DNA of 44,232 bases from Rhodobacter sp. (GTDB lineage: Bacteria > Pseudomonadota > Alphaproteobacteria > Rhodobacterales > Rhodobacteraceae). The DNA is taken from assembly GCA_020250125.1 (NCBI GenBank), contig JADCEL010000020.1, positions 1 through 44,232 on the forward strand, given 5' to 3'. This document shows, one piece after another, positions 1-8,286 of the stretch; position 1 is the stretch's first letter; each line of letters starts with the position of its first letter. The notes below the pieces were generated by a model. The model was not told where the DNA came from. It did no database searches and was given only the letters and a program-made list of their open reading frames with translations. The position numbers were made by a program, and so were the translations under genes.

Positions 1-475
1 ATCCGGTCGGGCAGTCCGGGCAGCACGGGCGCATCACCAACGTCGCGGGTGGTCAACCCGGCCGCCCGGATTTCCGGCGTTTGCTTGTCAATCCCGATGT
101 GACTCCTGCGCCACACGCGGCGCCAGAGCGCTGCGGTATCTGCGGGCCGGTTCCCGGTCTTGCAGGCGGGGGGTGTGGGCCTGCTCATGCCCTTCAGCTG
201 CCACGCTGGATTCACGAGATGAATCCCTCACCGGATATGTGCGACAGAGCCGGTCAAAATCAGCATCAAGGCGCGACAGCGCGTCAGTCACCACCTGCCG
301 GACCTTGCGCAGCGGGTGATGCCCGGGAATGCGCGCCTCAAGGCCCACACAGATGAACAGCGAACCCGCCGCCCCGTCCGTTCCCCGCAGGATCACCCCC
401 GCGAACGCCGCAGCAGGGGTGAAGCATGTTCCTCAAACCACGTCGGGGGGAGAGTTCTTCAGCAGCCTGTTTAGG
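1..475 (-). mobile_element. Decayed IS5-group insertion sequence remnant
   Basis: Two broken transposase pieces read on the minus strand. From 396 down to about 245 the frame gives the N-terminal part typical of one IS5-group lineage (GSLFICVGLEARIP, HPLRKVRQVV, ALSRLDADFDRL). From about 245 to 1 a different frame gives a DDE-domain stretch of the kind seen in other IS5-family transposases (WRRSHIGIDKQTPEIRA, then TTRDVGDAPVLPGLPDRI). The two pieces do not join into one reading frame and may come from different elements. GAGTTCTTCAGCAGCCTG at 452-469 resembles IS5-type inverted-repeat ends and would mark the right edge; this is from memory of the family. The left edge lies outside the window. 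It is non-functional and abuts the end of the photosynthesis genes. Confidence 0.7.
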
Positions 476-477
476 CC

Positions 478-556
478 GCGCGGGCAGGGGGCTTTGCCCC
501 CGTCGCGGCCCTCTGGGCCGCGCCTCCCCCAGGGTATTTGCGCCAAGAAGAAACCC
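478..556 (-). terminator. Two-hairpin GC-rich terminator/repeat after bchO
   Basis: Read in the direction of bchO, the sequence just after the stop has a conserved-looking lead (AAATACCCTGGGGGAGG) and then two perfect hairpins: an 8-bp stem at 504-511/515-522 with a 3-base loop, and a 6-bp stem at 487-492/496-501 with a 3-base loop. There is no long U tract. The same layout recurs at 43630-43703 after another gene. It probably ends or protects the crtA-bchIDO transcript. Confidence 0.65.
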
Positions 557-1432
557 TTACGGAAGGCTGGCGAAAAAGGCCGTGACCGCAGCGGCAATCA
601 CCGGGGCTGCTTCTTCATGGATCAGGTGGCCCAGTCCGGCAAACTCTTCGACGCGGGCCTGTGGCATGCGCGCGGCGGCGTCGCGGCTGCAGGACGGCGG
701 CACGGCGCGGTCATTGCTGCCGGTCAGGAACAAGGTGGGCGTGGCAATGGCAGGCAGGCGGGCGATCAGGCCGTCCAGCTGCCACTGCGCCATCATCGCC
801 AGGGTGCCGTCGACATGCGCGGGGTCGCTGACCAGCCGTCCGTAAAGCCGCCGCCCCTCGGGGTCGATCCGTGATCCGGTGGCAGAGAGCAGCCGCCCGA
901 CCTGCGCCTCGCCCCCCGCCAGCCGGGCAAAGATCGGCGGCACCAGCGGATTGAGCGCCAGCAGACGCGCCAGGATCGGAAAGACCACGCCGGGCACCCC
1001 TTCGAAATTCCCGAGGGCTGCGTTGATGCCGACCACGCCGGCCGGTTTAGCCGTCAGGCATTCGGTCAGGCGCAAGGCCAGCGCGGCCCCGGCGGAATGG
1101 CCGACAATGCCATGGGGCACCCAATCCTGATCGGCCAGCAGCGCGGCCAGGTCTTCGGCCATCGCATCCAGCCCAAGGCGCTGGCGGTTGCCCTGCCGGG
1201 TAAAGCCCTGTCCGGGCAGATCGGGCATGATCAGGGTGAACCGCGGTGCCAGCAGCGGGGCCAGCGCCCGCCAGCTGTGGGTTGACGCACCCGCACCGTG
1301 CAGCAGCAGCACAAGCGGCCCCTGTCCCATCCCCTGCACATGCCACAGATGGGGCCGGACATGGACAGCGCGCGACGCCGCGCGCATCGGCCAGTCGGGG
1401 GGAACCCGAACGGGGATCGGGGCGAAGGCCAT
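557..1432 (-). CDS. bchO: BchO, alpha/beta hydrolase of the Mg-chelatase operon
   Basis: This 291-residue alpha/beta-hydrolase-fold protein is the usual partner encoded after bchI and bchD in purple bacteria. Visible signs are the oxyanion-type LLLHGAGAS strand-loop near residues 43-51, a GHSAG nucleophile elbow near residue 111, a late acid in GSNDRAVP and a C-terminal GLGH histidine. The family is tied to magnesium chelation in bacteriochlorophyll synthesis, but its substrate is not settled; a chaperone-like or protective role is often suggested. The start codon follows the bchD stop by one base (TGACATG), so translation is probably coupled. It is the last gene of the crtA-bchI-bchD-bchO operon. 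Confidence 0.93.
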   Translation of the reverse strand: MAFAPIPVRVPPDWPMRAASRAVHVRPHLWHVQGMGQGPLVLLLHGAGASTHSWRALAPLLAPRFTLIMPDLPGQGFTRQGNRQRLGLDAMAEDLAALLADQDWVPHGIVGHSAGAALALRLTECLTAKPAGVVGINAALGNFEGVPGVVFPILARLLALNPLVPPIFARLAGGEAQVGRLLSATGSRIDPEGRRLYGRLVSDPAHVDGTLAMMAQWQLDGLIARLPAIATPTLFLTGSNDRAVPPSCSRDAAARMPQARVEEFAGLGHLIHEEAAPVIAAAVTAFFASLP

Positions 1433-1433
1433 G

Positions 1434-3095
1434 TCAGCCGTCCAGCGCCGCAGACAGGGCCGCCGACAGCCGCCGCGCCCCGGCGCGGGGCAGGGCCAGA
1501 AAGCGGGCCTCCATCTGCCCGGCCAGCATCTGCAGCCAGGGGGTGGGGCGGTTGCCGGTATCCACCACCAGCGCGGGCAGCCCCTGTGCCCGGATCATCC
1601 GCGCCATCGCTTCGGCATCCGCCTCGGCCCGGGCGCGGCCCGGCTGGCCGTCGCGCGCGATGTTGGGGCGGCCGTCGGTCAGCAGCGCCACCGTTGGCGT
1701 CATCCCCCGCGCCCGCGCCTGCAGGCCAAGCTCCAGCGCCGACGCCAGCCCCAGCGCCATCGGGGTTGCCCCGCCGCCGGGCAGGGCGGCCAGGCGGCGT
1801 TTCGTCTGCACCAGCGACCGGGTCGGCGGCAGCAGCAGTTCGGCCGTGCTGCCGCGAAAGGCGATCAGCGCCACATGGTCGCGCCGCGCATAGGCCTGGG
1901 CCAGCAGCAGTTCCACCGCACCCTTGGCCTCGGCCAGCCGCGCCAGCGCCGACGAGCCGGAGGCATCGACAGTAAAGATCAGCACCCGGTCCGACCGTTC
2001 CTGCGCCTGTTTGAGGCGGATGTCGCCGGGGCGCAGCTCCAGCAGCCCCTGCCGCCCGGTTGCGGCGCGCCGGATCGCCTGCCAGGGGGCGGCGGCGCGC
2101 AGGGTTGCCACAAGGTCAAGCCGTGCCGAACCGTCCAGCTTGCCCGGTCGGGCGGGCAGGGGCCGGCCGCGCCGGTTGCCGCGCCGGGTGGCCCCGGTGC
2201 CGGTGGCACCCCTGGCCTGCCTGGCTGCGCGCCCGGCGGCAAGGCGGGCGAGCAGATCAGCGGGCAGGGCGGTGCGGATTGCCTCGAGCAGGATCTCCTC
2301 GGGCAGGGCCTGCGACTTGTCCGGGGGCGGGCTGCCCTGCGCCGTGTCTTCGGGGGCCGGGGGCGGGTCCGGGCCTTCGTCCGGATCATCCCCGTCCTGC
2401 GGGGCGACGGTTGCCCGATGCGCCAGCGTCAGATCGGCCGCCAGACGCAGATCCTCTGCGGTCACGTCAGCGCGCCCGTCCAGAGCGGCGGCGGCGCGGG
2501 CGGCGGCAGCGGCGTGGCGCGGCGCGCGCAGGCTGTCGATCCCCGCCATCGCCGCCGTGCGCACCAGCGCCTCCAGCATGGCGGGGTCAAGCCTGGCACC
2601 GCCCGTGCCGCCGGACAGCGGCCCGACATCATCGCTGTCGCCCCAGGCGACACCGTCGAGGTCGGCAAAGAAAGCCAGCCGGTCGGCCAGCGCCGGTGCC
2701 AGCCCTTCGGACACATCCGCGCCTTCGTCGATGGCAATCAGGGCGTGGCGGCCCTGGTCCAGAAGCTGCGCCAATCGCGCGGCCAGGCCCGGCGGGCAGC
2801 GTTCGGCCATGGACAGCACCAGCACCGACGGACGCGCCAGCAGCCCGTCGCGCAGCACCATCTTCCCGCCTGAGAGCGTCGCGGTCAGATCGAGCCCGCC
2901 ATCCAGCGCCTCATGCCCCATCGCCGGATGCAGGCGCACCACCGGCAGCGGCAGGCTGCCCAGCCCGGACAGCAGCCGCTCGCGCACCGGCCCCGCCCGC
3001 GCCCGCAGCCATATCCCGCCCAGGGCCGCAGGATGGCACCCCAGCAGCCGCAGGGCCAGGGCGGCGCGGTCAAAGGGCGCAAGCGGGCCGGTCAG
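1434..3095 (-). CDS. bchD: Magnesium chelatase subunit D (BchD), probable CTG start
   Basis: BchD pairs with BchI in an AAA+ double ring that drives insertion of Mg2+ into protoporphyrin IX on BchH. The N-terminal half is a degenerate AAA+ domain, followed by an acidic/proline-rich linker (about residues 230-260) and a C-terminal von Willebrand A integrin domain with a MIDAS motif (FTVDASGSSAL). The first in-frame ATG/GTG/TTG is GTG at 2987 and gives 517 residues, cutting off sequence that matches the family N-terminus (FDRAALALRLLG, LWLRARAGPVR-like). Extending to CTG at 3095-3093 gives 553 residues, close to the usual length. It has a GAGG ribosome-binding motif seven bases upstream and overlaps the bchI stop as CTGA. 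I chose that start; GTG 2987 is the fallback. Confidence 0.88.
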   Translation of the reverse strand: MTGPLAPFDRAALALRLLGCHPAALGGIWLRARAGPVRERLLSGLGSLPLPVVRLHPAMGHEALDGGLDLTATLSGGKMVLRDGLLARPSVLVLSMAERCPPGLAARLAQLLDQGRHALIAIDEGADVSEGLAPALADRLAFFADLDGVAWGDSDDVGPLSGGTGGARLDPAMLEALVRTAAMAGIDSLRAPRHAAAAARAAAALDGRADVTAEDLRLAADLTLAHRATVAPQDGDDPDEGPDPPPAPEDTAQGSPPPDKSQALPEEILLEAIRTALPADLLARLAAGRAARQARGATGTGATRRGNRRGRPLPARPGKLDGSARLDLVATLRAAAPWQAIRRAATGRQGLLELRPGDIRLKQAQERSDRVLIFTVDASGSSALARLAEAKGAVELLLAQAYARRDHVALIAFRGSTAELLLPPTRSLVQTKRRLAALPGGGATPMALGLASALELGLQARARGMTPTVALLTDGRPNIARDGQPGRARAEADAEAMARMIRAQGLPALVVDTGNRPTPWLQMLAGQMEARFLALPRAGARRLSAALSAALDG

Positions 3096-4096
3096 GGCAG
3101 AACCTCGTCCAGGATGCGGGCGACGCGGCTGCCTGATCCGGCCTCGTCCAGCGGATCGCGCCGCAACCGGTGCGACAGCGCCATCGGTGCCACGGCCTTC
3201 AGATGCCTGCGGTCCACCGCCGTTGCCCCGTCCAGCGCGGCCAGCGCGCGTGCCGCCCGCAGCAGGGTCAACTCGCCCCGCAGCCCGTCAGAGCCAAGCG
3301 CGATGCACAGGGCGGCGCAGTCCTTCAGCGCCGCTTCGGGGGTGGCCAGCAGCGGCAGCTTCCTGCGCGCGGCAAGAATCTTTTTCTGCAGGCTTGCATC
3401 CTTCTTGCGCCAGTCGCCCATGAAGGCGTCAAATCCGGTGTCATAGGCATCGCGCCGCCGCATCACCTCGACCCGGGTTGCCACATCCTGCGGGCTGCGC
3501 ACCTCGACGCTGAGCCCGAAGCGGTCCAGAAGCTGCGGGCGCAATTCGCCCTCTTCCGGGTTGCCCGAGCCAACCAGGACAAAGCGTGCCGCATGGCGGA
3601 TCGACAGGCCTTCACGCTCCACCAGATTCTCGCCCGATTGCGCCACATCCAGCAAGAGATCGACGATGTGATCCTCCAGCAGGTTGACCTCGTCGATGTA
3701 AAGATAGCCCCGGTTGGCCCGCGCCAGCAGACCCGGCTGAAAGGCTTTCTCGCCGCGCGTCAGGGCGCGTTCGATGTCAAGCGCGCCCACCACCCGGTCT
3801 TCGGTTGCACCCAGCGGCAGGTCAATTACCGGGGTTGGCCGCCTGACCTTGCGCCGCGCGCCAAGCCCGGCCCAGTCCGGCACGTCTTCGGCCCGTGCCG
3901 AATTCACCGGGCAGCCTTCGATCACCTCGATCTCTGGCAGAAGGGCCGCCAGCGCCCGCACGGCGGTGGACTTGCCCGTGCCGCGGTCGCCGAACACCAG
4001 AACGCCGCCGATGCCGGGATCGATGGCGGTCAGCACCAGCGCCTGCTTCATCGCCTCCTGTCCGACGATGGCGGTGAAGGGGAAGGGCTGTTTCAT
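3092..4096 (-). CDS. bchI: Magnesium chelatase ATPase subunit I (BchI)
   Basis: The 334-residue AAA+ ATPase hydrolyses ATP in the BchI/BchD motor of magnesium chelatase. It begins MKQPFPFTAIVGQ, then shows Walker A (GDRGTGKST, about residues 35-43), Walker B (YLYIDEVNLL), a sensor-type VGSGNPEEGELRPQLLDRFG stretch and the C-terminal lid. The length is normal for the family. ATG 4096-4094 overlaps the crtA stop in an ATGA junction, which fixes the start; an open frame continues upstream but lies in crtA. It is the second gene of the crtA-bchI-bchD-bchO operon, under the crtA/crtI divergent promoter. Confidence 0.97.
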   Translation of the reverse strand: MKQPFPFTAIVGQEAMKQALVLTAIDPGIGGVLVFGDRGTGKSTAVRALAALLPEIEVIEGCPVNSARAEDVPDWAGLGARRKVRRPTPVIDLPLGATEDRVVGALDIERALTRGEKAFQPGLLARANRGYLYIDEVNLLEDHIVDLLLDVAQSGENLVEREGLSIRHAARFVLVGSGNPEEGELRPQLLDRFGLSVEVRSPQDVATRVEVMRRRDAYDTGFDAFMGDWRKKDASLQKKILAARRKLPLLATPEAALKDCAALCIALGSDGLRGELTLLRAARALAALDGATAVDRRHLKAVAPMALSHRLRRDPLDEAGSGSRVARILDEVLP

Positions 4097-4827
4097 GCGG
4101 CAGTCTCCAGCGGGGCCAGCGGGCTTTGCCCGTTCCAGGTGCCCGCATCGCCAAGGATGCGGAAGCGGGCATAAAGTTCCTCGCGGAACCAGTTTTCCTC
4201 GCGCACGGCGCGGATCGCGCGGGCGTGCGGCCCGTCGGCGCGGGCGAAGGCCGCCATGCTGGCGGCATCGGGCCAGATGCTGAAGGTGACCTGATGCATC
4301 AGGGGCACCTCGCCGATGCCGATCTTGAACAGCACATTCGCATCCCGCCCGATGGTGGCCGAGATATCCGGGACGCGGTCCCAGAACTTCAGCGCCCGCG
4401 CCGGCCGGATGGAGGCGCGCGTCAGCGCGGCAATCGGCCCCGCTGCGGCCCCGATCTGCGACCACGGGCAGCCCGCCGCTGCCAGCCCGTCAAAGGGGGC
4501 GACACCGCCCCACAGCCCGCGCGCCGCCAGCGGGTCCAGAAACACGGTCCAGCTTTCATCGGCATGGTCCGCCCAGCGGCGATAGACCGGCGCATGGGCA
4601 ACGCGCTGGCGCGCCACCGCTTCGCTGTCCCAGGTGGCCAGAATCGCCCAGACGGCGGTGTTCGGCACCGGGGTGAAGCCTTCGCCGGTGCCCGATCCGC
4701 ACAGCTTCCAGAACCTCAGGCCCGGCGTGCGCGGCAGCGACCAGCGCGCCAGCCCCATCTGGCCCAGCACCCAGGCGCGCGCCGACAGCGCGCCAAAGCG
4801 ATACAGCGACAGGCTGGCGCAGTGCAT
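4093..4827 (-). CDS. crtA: Spheroidene monooxygenase (CrtA)
   Basis: CrtA inserts the C-2 keto oxygen that turns spheroidene into spheroidenone, the red carotenoid made by Rhodobacter relatives in the presence of oxygen. The 244 residues carry family hallmarks: RFWKLCGSGTGEGF near residue 38, WAILATWD, the ALKFWDRVP segment and VPLMHQVTFSIW. It belongs to a heme-dependent family with no close likeness to cytochrome P450. The length is normal, and an AAGGG ribosome-binding site precedes the ATG. It heads a minus-strand operon with bchI, bchD and bchO and is divergent from crtI. A PpsR palindrome lies 23 bases upstream of its start. Confidence 0.96.
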   Translation of the reverse strand: MHCASLSLYRFGALSARAWVLGQMGLARWSLPRTPGLRFWKLCGSGTGEGFTPVPNTAVWAILATWDSEAVARQRVAHAPVYRRWADHADESWTVFLDPLAARGLWGGVAPFDGLAAAGCPWSQIGAAAGPIAALTRASIRPARALKFWDRVPDISATIGRDANVLFKIGIGEVPLMHQVTFSIWPDAASMAAFARADGPHARAIRAVREENWFREELYARFRILGDAGTWNGQSPLAPLETAA

Positions 4828-4849
4828 GGGCGACCCTTCTGCAGGCGGG

Positions 4850-4867
4850 TGTCAACCGCAATTGACA
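4850..4867. promoter_or_regulatory. PpsR/CrtJ operator, crtA-proximal
   Basis: TGTCAACCGCAATTGACA matches the PpsR/CrtJ consensus TGT-N12-ACA exactly, with the extended TGTC-N10-GACA symmetry. PpsR is the redox/light-sensitive repressor of photosynthesis genes. It sits in the 132-bp gap between divergent crtA and crtI, just upstream of crtA. A TTGACA hexamer on the plus strand overlaps its right half and could serve as a -35 element. Confidence 0.88.
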
Positions 4868-4926
4868 TATGATTGCCGCGTGACCGTGTCGATGGCAACG
4901 GGAAAGCGCAGCCGAAATCCCCATAT

Positions 4927-4944
4927 TGTAAATGAAACTGGACA
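4927..4944. promoter_or_regulatory. PpsR/CrtJ operator, crtI-proximal
   Basis: TGTAAATGAAACTGGACA is a second TGT-N12-ACA match, less symmetrical than the first. Its centre is 77 bp from that of the other site, about seven DNA turns, which fits cooperative binding of PpsR tetramers. It ends 15 bases before the crtI ATG, so bound repressor would cover the crtI leader. Confidence 0.78.
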
Positions 4945-4959
4945 GTGTATCGTCAAGAC

Positions 4960-6531
4960 ATGCTGACAGACCAAAACACAGACCCTGACCCGGACCAGAC
5001 CGGACCCGCACCCGGAACCGCCATCGTGATCGGGGCCGGGATGGGCGGGCTTGCCGCAGCCATGCGTCTTGGCGCCAAGGGCTACCGGGTAACGCTGCTT
5101 GACCGGCTGGACGTGCCGGGGGGGCGCGGGTCTTCGATTACCCAGGGCGGCCACCGCTTTGATCTGGGCCCCACCATCGTCACGGTTCCCCAGGGCCTGC
5201 GCGATCTGTTCGCGCTGTGTGGCCGCAGCTTCGACCGCGAGGTCGATCTGCGCCCGCTGGACCCCTTCTATGAAATCCGCTGGCCCGACGGGTCGCGCTT
5301 TGCCGCGCGGGGCGGCACCGACGCCATGCGGGCCGAGGTGGCGCGCCTTTCACCGGGGGATGCGGCGGGCTATGAGAAATTCCTGACCGACAGCGAACGC
5401 CGCTACAGCTTCGGATTCGAGGATCTGGGCCGTCGCCCGATGCATGCCCTGACGGACCTGCTGAAGGTGCTGCCGACCTTTGCCCGGCTGCGCGCCGACC
5501 GGTCGGTCTATGCCCATGCCGCATCACGGGTAAAGGACGAACGGTTGCGCATGGCCCTGTCCTTTCATCCGCTGTTCATCGGCGGCGATCCGTTCCACGT
5601 CACATCCATGTATATCCTGGTCAGCCACCTGGAAAAGGAATTCGGCGTCCACTATGCCATCGGTGGAGTTGCCGCCATTGCCGGGGCGATGGCGCGGGTG
5701 ATCAAGGATCAGGGCGGGCGCATCATCCTGGGGGCCGAGGCGGACGAAATCCTTGTCCGCAACGGCCGCGCGCAGGGCGTGACGCTGACGGACGGGCGTG
5801 TTCTGTCGGCACCGCTGATCGTGTCGAACGCCGATGCCGGGCATACCTATGACCGCCTGCTGCGCAACCGGTCGCGCAGGCGCTGGACCCCGGCCCGGCT
5901 GAAGCGCACGCGCTGGTCGATGAGCCTGTTCGTGTGGTACTTCGGCACCGAAGGCACCGGCGGGATGTGGCCCGGTGTCGGGCATCACACCATCCTGAAC
6001 GGGCCGCGCTACAAGGGGCTGCTGCGCGACATCTTCCTGAAGGGCAGGCTGGCCGGGGACATGAGCCTGTATGTCCACCGCCCCGGCGTCACCGACCCCA
6101 CCGTGGCCCCGCCGGGGGGGGATACCTTCTATGCGCTGTCTCCGGTGCCGCATCTGGGCCATGCCGGTGCGGTGGACTGGCAGGCAGAAGCCGAACCCTA
6201 CCGCCAGAAGGTTCAGGCGGTGCTTGAAGATCAGCTGCTGCCCGGTCTGGGGCGGCATCTGACGCAATCGCTGGTCTTCACCCCGGAAACCTTCCGCGAC
6301 CGCTATCTCAGCCCCTACGGCGCCGGGTTTTCGATCGAGCCGCGCATCCTGCAATCGGCCTGGTTCCGCCCGCACAACATCAGCGAAGAGGTGCCCGGCC
6401 TCTATCTGGTCGGGGCGGGCACCCACCCCGGCGCGGGCCTGCCCGGCGTCATCGCTTCGGCCGAGGTGCTGGACCGGATGATCCCTGCGGCCCCGCCGTG
6501 CCCTGTGGCACAAAGGCTGGCCGCAGAATGA
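4960..6531 (+). CDS. crtI: Phytoene desaturase (CrtI), neurosporene-forming
   Basis: CrtI is a membrane-associated FAD enzyme that desaturates phytoene; in the spheroidene lineage it stops after three steps at neurosporene. The dinucleotide-binding motif GAGMGGLAAAMRLGAKGY lies near residues 20-37, followed by LDVPGGRGSS. The C-terminal signature LVGAGTHPGAGLPGVIASAE is intact. Sequence and length (523 residues) match Rhodobacter CrtI throughout. ATG 4960 is chosen; an in-frame GTG at 4945 would add five residues and start next to the PpsR site. It forms an operon with crtB and tspO. Confidence 0.97.
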   Translation: MLTDQNTDPDPDQTGPAPGTAIVIGAGMGGLAAAMRLGAKGYRVTLLDRLDVPGGRGSSITQGGHRFDLGPTIVTVPQGLRDLFALCGRSFDREVDLRPLDPFYEIRWPDGSRFAARGGTDAMRAEVARLSPGDAAGYEKFLTDSERRYSFGFEDLGRRPMHALTDLLKVLPTFARLRADRSVYAHAASRVKDERLRMALSFHPLFIGGDPFHVTSMYILVSHLEKEFGVHYAIGGVAAIAGAMARVIKDQGGRIILGAEADEILVRNGRAQGVTLTDGRVLSAPLIVSNADAGHTYDRLLRNRSRRRWTPARLKRTRWSMSLFVWYFGTEGTGGMWPGVGHHTILNGPRYKGLLRDIFLKGRLAGDMSLYVHRPGVTDPTVAPPGGDTFYALSPVPHLGHAGAVDWQAEAEPYRQKVQAVLEDQLLPGLGRHLTQSLVFTPETFRDRYLSPYGAGFSIEPRILQSAWFRPHNISEEVPGLYLVGAGTHPGAGLPGVIASAEVLDRMIPAAPPCPVAQRLAAE

Positions 6532-7565
6532 TCGGCACCGGCGACATGGCGCATTGCCGCGCCGCGATCCGCAGCGGGTCGCTGTCCTTTCATGCCGCCT
6601 CGCGCCTGCTGCCGCCGCGCGTGCGCGATCCGGCGCTGGCGCTTTATGCCTTTTGCCGGCTTGCCGATGACGAGGTCGACGAAGGCCGTGACAAGACCCG
6701 CGCGGTTCTGACCCTGCGCGACCGGCTGGACCTGGCCTATCGCGGCCAGCCGCGCAACGCGCCCGAAGACCGGGCCTTTGCGGCATTGGTGGAAGATTTC
6801 GCCATGCCCCGCGCCCTGCCCGAGGCCCTGCTGGAAGGCCTGGCCTGGGATGCCACGGGGCGGCACTACGACACGCTGTCGGGTGTGCTTGACTATTCCG
6901 CCCGTGTCGCCGCCGCCGTGGGTGCGATGATGTGCGTGCTGATGCGCCTGCGCGACGGCGATGCGCTGGCGCGGGCCTGCGACCTGGGTCTGGCGATGCA
7001 GCTGACCAACATCGCACGCGATGTGGGCGAAGATGCGCGGGCGGGGCGGCTTTACCTGCCGCGTGACTGGCTGCGCGACGAGGGCCTTGATCCGGAACGT
7101 TTTCTGGCCAATCCCATGCCCGATCTGCGGATCGCGCGCCTGACCCGCCGCCTGCTGGCCGAGGCCGAGGGGCTGTATATCCGTGCCGAGGCCGGCATCG
7201 CCGCCCTGCCGCTGGACTGCCGGCCGGGCATCTTCGCGGCCCGGCACATCTATGCCGGCATCGGCCGGGCGGTGCGGCGGAACGGCTTTGACAGCATCAC
7301 GCGCCGCGCCCGCACCGGCAGGGCCGCCAAGATCGGCTGGCTGGCGCTGGCGCTGGGGCAGACGGCGGCCACGGTTGCGCTGCCGCGCGCGCCACGCCTG
7401 CACGCCGCACCCGCGCCCGAAACGGCCTTCCTTGTCGCTGCCGCCGCGCGCGTGCCGCCGACACGGGGGCGGGCCGAGGCGTTGCTGTCCGTCCTGGCCC
7501 AGCTGGAGGCGCAGGACAGGCGCAGACAGGACCGGGGCACATTCTTGTCGCGGGGCGCGGTCTAG
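6528..7565 (+). CDS. crtB: Phytoene synthase (CrtB)
   Basis: CrtB condenses two geranylgeranyl diphosphates to phytoene, the first committed carotenoid step. The Asp-rich Mg2+-binding motifs are visible as LADDEVDE (near residue 49) and the later MQLTNIARDVGEDARAGRLYLP. The helical squalene/phytoene synthase fold covers most of the 345 residues. ATG 6528 overlaps the crtI stop in an ATGA junction; an in-frame GTG at 6498 lies inside crtI and is rejected. The start MIGTGDMAHCRAAIRSGS lines up with known Rhodobacter CrtB. Confidence 0.97.
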   Translation: MIGTGDMAHCRAAIRSGSLSFHAASRLLPPRVRDPALALYAFCRLADDEVDEGRDKTRAVLTLRDRLDLAYRGQPRNAPEDRAFAALVEDFAMPRALPEALLEGLAWDATGRHYDTLSGVLDYSARVAAAVGAMMCVLMRLRDGDALARACDLGLAMQLTNIARDVGEDARAGRLYLPRDWLRDEGLDPERFLANPMPDLRIARLTRRLLAEAEGLYIRAEAGIAALPLDCRPGIFAARHIYAGIGRAVRRNGFDSITRRARTGRAAKIGWLALALGQTAATVALPRAPRLHAAPAPETAFLVAAAARVPPTRGRAEALLSVLAQLEAQDRRRQDRGTFLSRGAV

Positions 7566-7598
7566 GCTACATCCGACCTTTCTGCGCGGGGGCGTTCG

Positions 7599-8063
7599 AT
7601 GGATTACGGTCTGTTCTTCACCTATCTGGCCGCCTGCGGTGCGGCGGCGGCGACCGGCGCGCTGTTCAGCCCCGGCGACTGGTACAAGACCATCCGCAAG
7701 CCGGACTGGACCCCGCCCGACTGGCTCTTTCCTGTGGCCTGGACCACGCTTTATCTGTGCATGTCGCTGGCCGCGATGCGCATTGCCCAGTCGGGTGATG
7801 TCCGTGCGCCGCAGGCGCTTGGGTTCTGGACCATCCAGATCACGCTGAATGCGCTGTGGTCGCCGGTGTTCTTCGGGCTGCGCCGGATGCGGGCCGCGCT
7901 GATCGTGGTGTCGCTGCTTTGGGTCGCGGTCGCGGTGACACTGGTTGCCTTTTTCCGCATCGACTGGATCGCGGGCCTTCTGTTTGTGCCCTACATCGCC
8001 TGGGTCAGCACGGCCACTGCGCTGAATGCCGCCGTCCTGCGGCGCAATCCGGAGATGGCATAG
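7599..8063 (+). CDS. tspO: TspO/MBR tryptophan-rich sensory protein
   Basis: TspO is a five-helix membrane protein that binds porphyrins; in Rhodobacter sphaeroides it sits in the outer membrane and dampens photosynthesis-gene expression under oxygen. The 154 residues show the Trp-rich family pattern (KPDWTPPDWLFPVAWTTLY near residue 33, LNALWSPVFFGLRRM, FVPYIAWV). It lies 33 bases after crtB, the same crtIB-tspO order as in R. sphaeroides. In that genome crtCDEF comes next; here the cluster ends. Confidence 0.95.
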   Translation: MDYGLFFTYLAACGAAAATGALFSPGDWYKTIRKPDWTPPDWLFPVAWTTLYLCMSLAAMRIAQSGDVRAPQALGFWTIQITLNALWSPVFFGLRRMRAALIVVSLLWVAVAVTLVAFFRIDWIAGLLFVPYIAWVSTATALNAAVLRRNPEMA

Positions 8064-8286
8064 ACCGCAGCCCCGCAGGCCCCCCCCGAAAAGGCCGGTC
8101 GCCCCGGCCCCGGTCGCCGCCGTTGCGTGCGAGACGCGCCGCGCCTGCTAAGGCGCGGCAGGCATTTTCCCGCCGCCGTGACGATCATCCGCCGGGCCGG
8201 TCCTGCCGAAGACAGCGCCCTGCCGGTTGCGCCGCATGTCGGGCGGCCGGGGGACAAGGCATCAGGCCAGATCGGTCCGGATGGCG
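8064..8286. other. Gene-free gap between tspO and ssb
   Basis: The gap separates convergent tspO and ssb. It holds two hairpins (8093-8109 and the terminator at 8138-8159). A short frame from GTG 8178 reads like the start of a GNAT acetyltransferase (MTIIRRAGPAEDSAL) but dissolves after some 15 residues. No intact gene is seen. Confidence 0.6.
8138..8168 (+). terminator. Rho-independent terminator after tspO
   Basis: GCCGCGCC (8138-8145) and GGCGCGGC (8152-8159) form a perfect 8-bp stem with a 6-base loop, followed shortly by ATTTT. It lies 75 bases after the tspO stop and would end the crtI-crtB-tspO transcript. Confidence 0.7.

Noticed and set aside
4945..4976. Third PpsR-like site near TGTATCGTCAAGACA
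   Set aside because: Spacing is nine bases, or 17 to the next ACA, not the required 12.
8178..8286. Start of a GNAT acetyltransferase-like frame (MTIIRRAGPAEDSA)
   Set aside because: Only about 15 residues look right, then the sequence becomes meaningless and runs into ssb. It may be chance or a trace of a lost gene.
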